From: Collinsella sp. TF06-26
GTDB lineage: Bacteria; Actinomycetota; Coriobacteriia; Coriobacteriales; Coriobacteriaceae
Length of the DNA stretch: 64,000 nucleotides
Reading direction: 5' to 3'
Assembly: GCF_002232035.1 (NCBI RefSeq)
Contig: NZ_NKXR01000004.1
Coordinates: forward strand, 62,001 to 126,000
The notes beneath the pieces were generated by a model, which saw nothing but the letters and a program-made list of their open reading frames with translations, was not told the DNA's origin and made no database searches. Of the stretch, positions 56,747-64,000 are shown one piece after another (position 1 is the stretch's first letter; every line of letters starts with the position of its first letter). The position numbers were made by a program, and so were the translations under genes.

Positions 56747-57388
56747 TTACTCCTCGCCCGTCAGTTTGGCGGACAGATGCTCGAGCGCATGGAATCGATG
56801 GCTGATGGCGTTCTTCTCGTCCGCCGTCAGCTCGGCCATGGTCTTGCCCGGCGTGTCGACCGGCAGGAACAGTGGGTCGTAGCCAAAGCCATGATCGCCG
56901 CGGCCCTCGTGTGCGATAGCGCCCTCGCAGGCGCCCTCGCCATAAGTGACCAGGCCGTCCGTGTCGATAAGCGCGACGACGCTCATAAAACGCGCGGTGC
57001 GGTCCTCGTCGGCCACGCCCTCCAGATTCACGAGGAGCTTGGCGTTGTTGGCGGCATCGTCGCCGTGCACGCCCGCATAGCGTGCGCTGTACACGCCCGG
57101 CTCACCGTCCAGGGCATCAACGACCAGGCCCGAATCGTCGGCGATGGCCATAAGCCCCGTCTCCTCTACCGCGGCCTGCGCCTTGATGATGGCGTTCTCC
57201 AAAAACGTCGTGCCGTTTTCCTCGGGGTCCTCAAAATCACCCAGCTGACCCAACGCCACAAAGCGAACCTCGGGCATGACCTTGCCCAAAATGGCCTCGA
57301 TCTCGGTGAGCTTATGGGCATTGCCCGTTGCCACGACGATGGTCGCCGCCGGGTCGAGGGTGTCGATATCGATCTTCTCTAGTGCCAT
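56747..57388 (-). CDS. rdgB: XTP/dITP diphosphatase
   Basis: 213 residues from ATG 57388 (AAGGA upstream). ATGNAHKLTEI, ADDSGLVVDALDGEPGVYSARYAG, and GHGFGYDPLF-type segment DHGFGYDPLFLP. Hydrolyses ITP/XTP to protect nucleic acids. In the rph-rdgB-dtd run. Confidence 0.94.
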   Translation of the reverse strand: MALEKIDIDTLDPAATIVVATGNAHKLTEIEAILGKVMPEVRFVALGQLGDFEDPEENGTTFLENAIIKAQAAVEETGLMAIADDSGLVVDALDGEPGVYSARYAGVHGDDAANNAKLLVNLEGVADEDRTARFMSVVALIDTDGLVTYGEGACEGAIAHEGRGDHGFGYDPLFLPVDTPGKTMAELTADEKNAISHRFHALEHLSAKLTGEE

Positions 57389-57494
57389 GACTGGCTTCCT
57401 TGTCTCTATAGCAATGCCGCCCAAGGGAAACTGGCCTCGAGCCCTCTCCCCTCCCTGGCGACAGAAACCTTATACTTCGACGTTTTCCCAGATA

Positions 57495-57532
57495 AAACCT
57501 GCCAAAAAAACCTGTCCCTTTTTGGCAGGTTA
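57495..57532 (-). terminator. Terminator of rph overlapping its stop codon
   Basis: AACCTGCCAAAAA / TTTTTGGCAGGTT with CTGTCCC in the loop. The right arm includes the rph TAA, so the hairpin begins in the coding sequence. Confidence 0.8.
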
Positions 57533-58255
57533 GGCGAGGGCCTGGCGCTGGAGCTCGATGAGCTCGGCAATGCCCTTGTCGCCCAGGTCGAGCAGGGCAT
57601 TGAGGCGTTTACGGTCGAAGGGCGCCTGCTCGCCGGTGCCCTGCAGCTCGATCATCTCGCCGGTGTCGGTGGCGACGAGGTTCATGTCGACCTCGGCGTG
57701 GCTGTCCTCGGAATAGTCCAAGTCGAGCAGGGTATTGCCGTCGACGACACCCATGGAGATGGCGGCAACCTGGCCCGTCAGCGGAATGCGCTCGAGCTTG
57801 CCGGCCTCGACCCACATGGCAAGCGCATCGTGCAGGGCCACCCAAGCGCCGGTAATGCTCGCCGTACGCGTGCCGCCATCGGCCTGAATCACATCGCAGT
57901 CGACGGTGACGGTGTACTCGCCGAGCGCCTTCATGTTGACGACGGTACGCAGGCTGCGGCCAATGAGGCGCTCGATTTCCATGGAGCGACCCTTGCGGTT
58001 GGCGTGCTCGCGCTTGCAGCGCTTGCCGGTCGATGCCGGCAGCATGGCATACTCCGCCGTTACCCAACCGGCCTTGGCGCCCTTGCGCCAGCCCGGCACG
58101 CCCTCCTCGATGGTGGCAGCGCACAGCACGCGCGTATCGCCAAACTCGGCCAGGCACGAACCGTGGGCGTGCTTCATGACGCCGCGAGTAAGCTTGATGG
58201 GGCGCAACTCATCGGCGGCGCGGCCGTTGGCGCGATTGACCTGCATATACTCCAT
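57530..58255 (-). CDS. rph: Ribonuclease PH
   Basis: 241 residues; trims tRNA 3' ends with phosphate. RPIKLTRGVMKHAHGSCLAEFGDTRVLC, YAMLPASTGKR and the phosphate-binding QADGGTRTASITGAWVAL are intact. Confidence 0.95.
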   Translation of the reverse strand: MEYMQVNRANGRAADELRPIKLTRGVMKHAHGSCLAEFGDTRVLCAATIEEGVPGWRKGAKAGWVTAEYAMLPASTGKRCKREHANRKGRSMEIERLIGRSLRTVVNMKALGEYTVTVDCDVIQADGGTRTASITGAWVALHDALAMWVEAGKLERIPLTGQVAAISMGVVDGNTLLDLDYSEDSHAEVDMNLVATDTGEMIELQGTGEQAPFDRKRLNALLDLGDKGIAELIELQRQALA

Positions 58256-58310
58256 AGAAAAATCCTTTCGGCAAAAGGTGGACGTGAGCCTTTGGTCGGT
58301 GCCCTTATAT

Positions 58311-59195
58311 CTATTTCAGTTCGTCGATATCGATATGCTCAATGCTCTTGAGCGGCTGGCCAAAGATAAAGCTGCCCGCCACCGCAAACTCGGCAATGTT
58401 ATCGGCCGTCGTTGCAAAACGATGCTGCGGCTCGGCGGCGTCGCCCGCCAGCTGCTCGCGGCGCGTGAGGATATCGGTCAGCTCGCGCGTGGTCTCCTCG
58501 GCGGAACTCACGACGCGCACCCCAGGCCCCAGCGCATGGCGGATAGGTCCCACCAACAGCGGAAAATGCGTACAGCCGAGCACCACGGTATCGATACCGT
58601 GGTCGCGCAGCGGCTCAACCGTGGCACCCACCAGCGCACGCACGGCAGGCGTATCGAAGATGTCCTCGTTCTCAAGCCACTGCTCCTGCAGATGCGCACC
58701 CGAGGCGAGCTCGTGCTCAACGACCTCGACAAAGCTCGAGGCAGGGCAGCCGTATACGTCAACACCGGCATCCAGGTCCTGAATGGCGCGCGTGTAAGCA
58801 CCCGAGCGAATGGTGAGGTTGGTGGCGAGCACGCCCACCCGGCGCGTGCGGGCGCTGTTGATTGCCGCGCGTGCGCCCGGTGCGATCACACCGATGACGG
58901 GGACGTCGAGCACCTGCTGGGCCAAACGCAAGGCCGCAGCGGTCGCTGTATTGCAGGCGATGACCATGATCTTGACGTCGTGCTTCGACAGCCAACGGCC
59001 CGCCTGCAGTGCAAACGAACGCACCTCGTCCTCGGTGCGGGTGCCATACGGGCAGCGTTTGGTGTCGCCAAAGTAGTAGACGGACTCGTGCGGCAACGCC
59101 GTCGCAATCGCACGCGCAACCGTCAGACCGCCCAGGCCCGAGTCGAACACGCCAATGGGGCGCGTGTCCCCGGCCAGATTCTCGATATCGGACAT
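58311..59195 (-). CDS. murI: Glutamate racemase
   Basis: 294 residues. PIGVFDSGLGGLTVARA, first catalytic cysteine in VIACNTATAAAL, second in LGCTHFPLL. Supplies D-glutamate for peptidoglycan. Near murE in the same direction. Confidence 0.95.
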   Translation of the reverse strand: MSDIENLAGDTRPIGVFDSGLGGLTVARAIATALPHESVYYFGDTKRCPYGTRTEDEVRSFALQAGRWLSKHDVKIMVIACNTATAAALRLAQQVLDVPVIGVIAPGARAAINSARTRRVGVLATNLTIRSGAYTRAIQDLDAGVDVYGCPASSFVEVVEHELASGAHLQEQWLENEDIFDTPAVRALVGATVEPLRDHGIDTVVLGCTHFPLLVGPIRHALGPGVRVVSSAEETTRELTDILTRREQLAGDAAEPQHRFATTADNIAEFAVAGSFIFGQPLKSIEHIDIDELK

Positions 59196-59248
59196 TACCT
59201 CACCAGATTCTCTCTCGAAAAGATATGGCTCAGAACGATAGGACCGCG

Positions 59249-60160
59249 CTACGAACGAGCCGCGACGAGCAGCTCTGCCGTTGCCGCCCAGCCGTCGACA
59301 ATCTTGCCGCGCGTGACGTAGGCGTTATCGCAGGTATCCAGGAACTCGGGCGCGCCGGCGCTGGTCAAACCGTTCTCGACCAGGCAGAACGTGCCCACGT
59401 GGTCAGCCATGTAGAAGTCGGACTCGGAATCGCCGAGCGCGAGCGTCTCCTCGCGCTCGATCCCTAGGTGCTCGCAGAAACGCGCGATGGCAACGCCCTT
59501 GTTGAGGCCGGCGGGATTGATGTTAAACGCGCGGCCATCCTCGACGCGTTCGAGCTCGAGCGTCGTCGGCTTGGACAGATGTGTCAGGTGGCCGTTGCAG
59601 GCCCAGACCAAGCCGCAGCCGGCCTCGTCAAGAATGGCCTGGACCTCGTCGTCGGGCACATCGCCGCGCATGCCGACGGTGACCTCACGGTATTTGTAGC
59701 CGGTCGACATGTCGTTGTGGTACTCGATCTTGTGCGGCCAGTGAGCAAGGATCTTCTCGCACACGCCGGTCTGCTCGATCACCTGGTGCGGAGTAAGACC
59801 GCAGGCGGGGTCGTAAGGCATGTCGCCGGTCAGATACTCCCAATCGTTGGCTTTGAGGTCGTACATGACCAGGCCGCCCATCTCACCAATGTAGGAGTTG
59901 AGGCCGAGCACGCGCGCGTCCTCGTGGATCATGGTACGGTTGCGGCCCGAGGTGGGAACCACCTGAATACCAGCGCGGGCAAGTGCCACGACAGCCTCGA
60001 CGAGCTTGGTCGAGGGATTGCCGTCGTTGTCGCGCAGCACGCACGAGCCGGGCGCGAGCATGGTGGCGTCCAGGTCGGTAAAGACGTACTTAACCTTGGC
60101 AAGACGCTCGCGCATCTCGCCCGAAAGCTCAGCGACGGTCGGCAGGGTATTGTGGGACAT
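59249..60160 (-). CDS. HAD-superfamily phosphatase (Cof-like)
   Basis: 303 residues from ATG 60160. Motif I DLDATML (nucleophile Asp; usual DxDGT has Ala for Gly), motif II PTSGRN, C2 cap, motif IV LALGDSESDFYM. Likely a sugar-phosphate or similar phosphatase; substrate unknown. Confidence 0.85.
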   Translation of the reverse strand: MSHNTLPTVAELSGEMRERLAKVKYVFTDLDATMLAPGSCVLRDNDGNPSTKLVEAVVALARAGIQVVPTSGRNRTMIHEDARVLGLNSYIGEMGGLVMYDLKANDWEYLTGDMPYDPACGLTPHQVIEQTGVCEKILAHWPHKIEYHNDMSTGYKYREVTVGMRGDVPDDEVQAILDEAGCGLVWACNGHLTHLSKPTTLELERVEDGRAFNINPAGLNKGVAIARFCEHLGIEREETLALGDSESDFYMADHVGTFCLVENGLTSAGAPEFLDTCDNAYVTRGKIVDGWAATAELLVAARS

Positions 60161-60271
60161 GGTCACTCCATTACGTAGAAGGGGCTTCTGGTCTTAGGCG
60201 GCGCGCCTCGCTTGAGGGGAAACGCGCTTGCAACGGCAGCGCGCTCGGGACGCCGCCCTCATCGCAGTTCA

Positions 60272-61834
60272 TTAGTCAAACTGGGTAACATCGATTAAAC
60301 GATTGGCAAGCGAAAGATCGCTCTCGATGGGTACGAACTCATCACCCACGTGCATGAGCTCCTCGTCGCCCTTTGCCAACAGCAAGACGATGGTAGGCGC
60401 TTCGGGGCTGACGTATTCCTCGCGCGCCGCCTTGAATGCCGCGTGCACAGCAGCCTCGCGATCGAGGATGATCTTGTTCGGGGTATCGTCGGGAACATGC
60501 TCGGCAAGCTCGCGACAGACCTTCATCGGGTCCTCGTGAGCCGGATCCTCGTTGGTAAAGATCAGCAGATCAGAATATGGTGCGGCCTCGCGCGGAAGCT
60601 GCTCACGGCGCTCCTGCGCCTTGCCTCCAGCAGCACCAAACAGCGCAATGACCGGACTGGCGGGAAACGCGCGCTTGACCGACGAAAAGAGCGAGCGGAA
60701 CGAAAGTTGGTTGTGAGCGTAGTCAACAACGCAAACCACGCGTCCATCCTTCGACTCCACGACCTCCATGCGGCCCGGCACACGCAGCTTGGAGAGGCCC
60801 TTCTTGATGGCATCGATTCCGATGCCAATCTCGCGCGCGGCGGCGATAGCGACCAGCGCGTTCTCCACGTTAAAGTCTCCCGCAATACCCAGCAGGACCT
60901 TCTCCCCCGCCTCGGGCTCGTCGGCGCTCATGCCATGCAGGTTAAACTCGATGTTAAAGCCGACCATGCGGACATCGCTTGCCCACAGGCTCGCCTCGGG
61001 ATGCTCGACGCCAACGGTCACCAAGCGCTCGGCCGTCGACGCGGCCTCCAGCACGCGTTCGACTTCATCGGTGCCCAGATTCACTACGGCGGTCTTAGCC
61101 TGATCAAAGATCCTGAGCTTGCTCTCAAAATAATCCTCGAAGGTCGGATGCTCGATCGGTGAGATGTGGTCACGCCCGATGTTGAGGAAACACGCCACGT
61201 CAAACGGCAGGTTCTCGACGCGCTGGTACTTAAGCGCCTGGCTTGAGACCTCCATGACCATGGACTGGCGACCAGACGCGCGACAGTTGGCGATATGGCG
61301 CCAGACCTCGGGGGCCTCGGGCGTGGTGTTGGTGCTCTCGTAGCACTCGATACCATCGTCGGTGTTCACCGAGCCGATCATGCCGCAGGACTCGCCCGCC
61401 GCCTTGATGATGGACTGGAGCATAAAAGCGGCCGTGGTCTTTCCCTTGGTACCGGTGATGCCCACGATCTTAACGTCGTGGTCGGGACGGTCGTAGACCT
61501 CGGGCGGCAACAGCGCCATCGCCGTGCGTACGCTATCAACAACCAGCATCGCAGCACCGTTCTCTTTCGCCAGCGGCTCCAGAGACTCGACCAGCGACTC
61601 TTCGCACACAAATGCGACAGCGCCCGAATCGAGCGCCATGCTCAAAAACGCAGGCTTAAAGGCAGCGCCCTTGCAAAAGAACACGTCACCTGCCGAAACC
61701 GCGCGCGAATCAAACGAGCAGCCGGTCACGGCACGCCCGTCAACCTGCTCCGATGCGCGCAGCTCGCCGCACACATCGAGAAGCTTGGCAAGCGTATCGA
61801 CCGTGGTCACGGTCGCGGAATCCGAATGGTGCAT
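60272..61834 (-). CDS. murE: UDP-MurNAc-tripeptide synthetase (MurE family)
   Basis: 520 residues. ATP loop GITGTKGKTT, substrate motif ESTNTTPEAPE, and YAHNQLSF. Adds the third amino acid to UDP-MurNAc-L-Ala-D-Glu. The region that in DAP-adding enzymes reads DNPR reads NEDPAHEDP here, without the arginine, suggesting a diamino acid other than meso-DAP. Confidence 0.9.
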   Translation of the reverse strand: MHHSDSATVTTVDTLAKLLDVCGELRASEQVDGRAVTGCSFDSRAVSAGDVFFCKGAAFKPAFLSMALDSGAVAFVCEESLVESLEPLAKENGAAMLVVDSVRTAMALLPPEVYDRPDHDVKIVGITGTKGKTTAAFMLQSIIKAAGESCGMIGSVNTDDGIECYESTNTTPEAPEVWRHIANCRASGRQSMVMEVSSQALKYQRVENLPFDVACFLNIGRDHISPIEHPTFEDYFESKLRIFDQAKTAVVNLGTDEVERVLEAASTAERLVTVGVEHPEASLWASDVRMVGFNIEFNLHGMSADEPEAGEKVLLGIAGDFNVENALVAIAAAREIGIGIDAIKKGLSKLRVPGRMEVVESKDGRVVCVVDYAHNQLSFRSLFSSVKRAFPASPVIALFGAAGGKAQERREQLPREAAPYSDLLIFTNEDPAHEDPMKVCRELAEHVPDDTPNKIILDREAAVHAAFKAAREEYVSPEAPTIVLLLAKGDEELMHVGDEFVPIESDLSLANRLIDVTQFD

Positions 61835-61896
61835 CTTTCGCCTTTCTCAGCCATTTGGCAGGGACGGTTTTCATAGTAACTGAAACATGCTCGCGC

Positions 61897-61921
61897 AAAA
61901 ACGGCTCCCGGAGGAGCCGTT
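61897..61921 (-). terminator. Terminator of asnB
   Basis: ACGGCTCC / GGAGCCGT hairpin with TTTTG on the minus strand. Confidence 0.8.
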
Positions 61922-61946
61922 ACGCGCAGGCGTTCGTAAGCCGAGG

Positions 61947-63827
61947 CTAGGCAGCCTGAACAGAAGGCTGGCCCTCGTCGATAAAGAAGCGCTTGTACCA
62001 CACCAAGAACACGAGCGGCGTATAGATCTTGCGCTGGAAATCACCCTTGCCCGCAAAGTGTAAGTCGAGCAGATGCATGAGCTCGTCGGTGTCGAAAAAC
62101 TCGCTTGCCCACGGCGCGGTGAAGTACTCCTTGACGTAGTCGTACCACTTTTGCTCGCGCAGCCAGTAGACGATCGGCACCGGGAAGCCCACCTTGGGAC
62201 GGGTAGCCCACTCATCGGGCAGCGACTTGTTGGCGGCGTGGCGAAGCACCTGTTTGTTGCCGTTCTCGTTGATGCGGTAGCGGTCGGGAATGTGCTCGGC
62301 GAACTCCATGACCTTGCGATCCAGGAAGGGCACGCGCAGCTCCAGCGAGTGCGCCATGCACATCTTGTCGGCCTTGAGCAGAATGTCGCCCGGGAGCCAC
62401 ATGTTCATGTCCAGGTACTGCTTCTTGACCAGCTCGGGCTGGCCCTTCACGCGTGCGTAGATGGGTGCAGCGAGCTCAAAGGCGCCGTCGCCGGTGTTGT
62501 ACTCGGGCTTGAGTACGCCGTCGACCTCGCGCTCAGGCCATACCAAGGCCTGGCCCAGGAACGACTTCTCGGGAATCTCGGCACCCTTGACCAAGAAGTT
62601 GTGGCCCTTGAAGTACGGCATATGCAGCGCCAGGTTACCGAGCGCGCGACGGATGGGCAGCGGCACCATCTTTTTGTACTTGCGCACCGGGACCGTGTCC
62701 TCGTAGTAGGCGTAGCCGCCAAAGAGCTCGTCGGCACCTTCGCCCGAAAGCACGACGGTGACGTCCTTGCGGGCCATCTCGGCCAAGAACCACAGCGGCA
62801 CGGAAGACAGGTTGGACTGCGGCTCGTCCATGTGATACTGGATGTCCTCGAGCGCACCGAAGAACTCGTCGGCGGTAATCATCTTGCGAACATTCTCGAC
62901 GCCGAGCTTATCGGAAAGTTCCTTGGCGTAGTTAGTCTCGTTGAAATTCTTGTAATCGAAGCCCACCGAGAAGGTCTTGTCGGGCATGAGGCAAGCGGCG
63001 ATGTAGCTGGAGTCGACGCCGCCGGAGAGGAACGACGCGACCTTGACGTCGGCGATGCGATGGGCCTCGACGCTCTCGTGCACGACCTCGTCCAGCTCGT
63101 CGACGTACTCCTCGAACGGCTTCTCGACGGCAGAGTAATCGCAATCCCAATAGCGCTCGATGTTCATCTTGCCGGTCGGGATATCGACGGTAAAGTAGTG
63201 CGCCGGCGGCAGCTTGTAGACACCCTCGAAGAAAGTCTCCTCAGTCGCCGAATACTGCAGCGTCATGTACGGACGCAGGGCCTTTTTGTTGACCGCCTTG
63301 TGGAAGTGCGGGTAGTCCAGGAAGCTCTTGATCTCGGAACCAAAGAGCACGCCCGGAGCGCCGTCGCCCGCATCGGCCATGGGATAGTAGTAGAGCGGCT
63401 TGATGCCAAAGATGTCGCGGGCGCCAAAAAGCTTGTTCTTCTTTTTGTCCCAGATGACGAAGGCGTACATACCGCGCAGGCGATCGAGGACGGCCTCGCC
63501 CCACTCCTCGTATCCGTGCAGGAGGCTCTCGGTGTCAGCACCGCAGTGGAACTTGTAGCCCTTGGCCTCGAGCTCGGAACGGAGTTCTTGGAAGTTGTAG
63601 ATCTCGCCGTTAAAGACGATAACGACGCTACCGTCCTCGTTGGCCATGGGTTGGGCGCCAGCCTCGGTCAGGTCGAGGATCGACAGGCGGCGGAAGCCGA
63701 GGGCAACGCGGCCGTCGATAAACTGACCGCCCATGTCGGGACCGCGATGGACGATGCGGTCCATCATCTTGGTGAGCACCTCGGATTGGTTATCCGTCCC
63801 ACCGACAAAACCGACAAAACCGCACAT
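61947..63827 (-). CDS. asnB: Asparagine synthase (glutamine-hydrolysing)
   Basis: 626 residues. Nucleophile Cys2 after Met (MCGFVGFVGG), glutaminase domain to about 210, then the synthetase domain with the PPi loop SGGVDSS and SGEGADELFGGY. Makes asparagine from aspartate. Start behind GAGGGG. The last 170 bp of the window (63828-64000) hold only its upstream region, including a tandem CTGTGACACG (63941-63960). Confidence 0.94.
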   Translation of the reverse strand: MCGFVGFVGGTDNQSEVLTKMMDRIVHRGPDMGGQFIDGRVALGFRRLSILDLTEAGAQPMANEDGSVVIVFNGEIYNFQELRSELEAKGYKFHCGADTESLLHGYEEWGEAVLDRLRGMYAFVIWDKKKNKLFGARDIFGIKPLYYYPMADAGDGAPGVLFGSEIKSFLDYPHFHKAVNKKALRPYMTLQYSATEETFFEGVYKLPPAHYFTVDIPTGKMNIERYWDCDYSAVEKPFEEYVDELDEVVHESVEAHRIADVKVASFLSGGVDSSYIAACLMPDKTFSVGFDYKNFNETNYAKELSDKLGVENVRKMITADEFFGALEDIQYHMDEPQSNLSSVPLWFLAEMARKDVTVVLSGEGADELFGGYAYYEDTVPVRKYKKMVPLPIRRALGNLALHMPYFKGHNFLVKGAEIPEKSFLGQALVWPEREVDGVLKPEYNTGDGAFELAAPIYARVKGQPELVKKQYLDMNMWLPGDILLKADKMCMAHSLELRVPFLDRKVMEFAEHIPDRYRINENGNKQVLRHAANKSLPDEWATRPKVGFPVPIVYWLREQKWYDYVKEYFTAPWASEFFDTDELMHLLDLHFAGKGDFQRKIYTPLVFLVWYKRFFIDEGQPSVQAA

Positions 63828-64000
63828 ATACTATCCCCTCTGCTGTTGCTGGGCATCAAATCGAATCAGTAGCTTTTGAGTATACCCGAGGGCGTAAAGA
63901 GGGGCGGAATGTTCAGGCAATCTCAACTGAATCAGCTCCGCTGTGACACGCTGTGACACGCGCCAGTTACCTTTAATGGATATGAGGTGAATGAGGCGAT

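Noticed and set aside
62073-63872. Long plus-strand frame opposite asnB
   Set aside because: Antisense shadow; asnB on the minus strand has all catalytic motifs.
63941-63960. Tandem CTGTGACACG repeat at the right edge as a regulatory iteron
   Set aside because: Only two copies of 10 bp and no other signal; likely chance or slippage.

Overview
The window is a high-GC bacterial chromosome segment from a Gram-positive actinobacterium. The best fit is class Coriobacteriia, probably Collinsella or a close relative. This placement is inferred from gene content, gene order, codon use and protein style, not from a database search. Almost all housekeeping genes lie on the minus strand, so the main transcription direction runs from high to low coordinates.

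The backbone is the old Firmicutes/Actinobacteria information-processing cluster. In the direction of transcription it reads: disA, ispD, ispF, cysS, rlmB and a yacP-like NYN gene (42.4-36.9 kb); tRNA-Thr(TGT); tRNA-Tyr, tRNA-Thr(GGT), tRNA-Met; tuf; rpmG, tRNA-Trp, secE, nusG, rplK, rplA (36.6-31.4 kb); then rplJ, rplL, galU, rpoB and rpoC (9.4-0 kb, rpoC running off the left edge). The usual rplKA-rplJL junction is split here by about 21.5 kb of mostly unrelated genes, and galU sits between rplL and rpoB.

The 9.9-31.3 kb insert holds, on the minus strand, an aminotransferase, a hypoxanthine-type DNA glycosylase, a GH13 amylase, an MFS exporter, a FeoA-FeoB fusion, a small hypothetical protein and an alpha/beta hydrolase. 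On the plus strand it holds a flavodoxin-like protein, an orphan PTS EIIA(Glc), asnS, a WYL-type regulator, a three-gene ABC importer (lipoprotein, permease, ATPase), a cell-wall 5'-nucleotidase, an MscS channel, and a two-gene unit that pairs a cytoplasmic ParB-like/PnrA-like fusion with a metallophosphoesterase.

Right of disA come a manganese-riboswitch-controlled mntP and a hipBA toxin-antitoxin module with a perfect operator palindrome (42.5-45.2 kb). A second housekeeping block follows on the minus strand: pepD, clpC, a ThrE-like exporter, lysS (fused to a tRNA-binding domain), greA, tatA, tRNA-Pro(CGG), ispE, a veg-like gene, dtd, rdgB, rph, murI, a HAD phosphatase, murE and asnB.

The most unusual non-coding content is a set of palindromic repeat families in intergenic DNA: a 221-bp MITE-like palindrome whose left arm supplies the rplJ -35 box; nested GAGCGTGGAT palindromes at 36.1 and 49.8 kb; three consecutive CTCGATCTGTAAC hairpins at 36.25-36.48 kb; GTTACGCGGTT hairpins directly after lysS and dtd; and hairpins at gene ends that carry GGGACAGG in the loop. 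No CRISPR array, prophage, complete insertion sequence or rRNA gene was seen.
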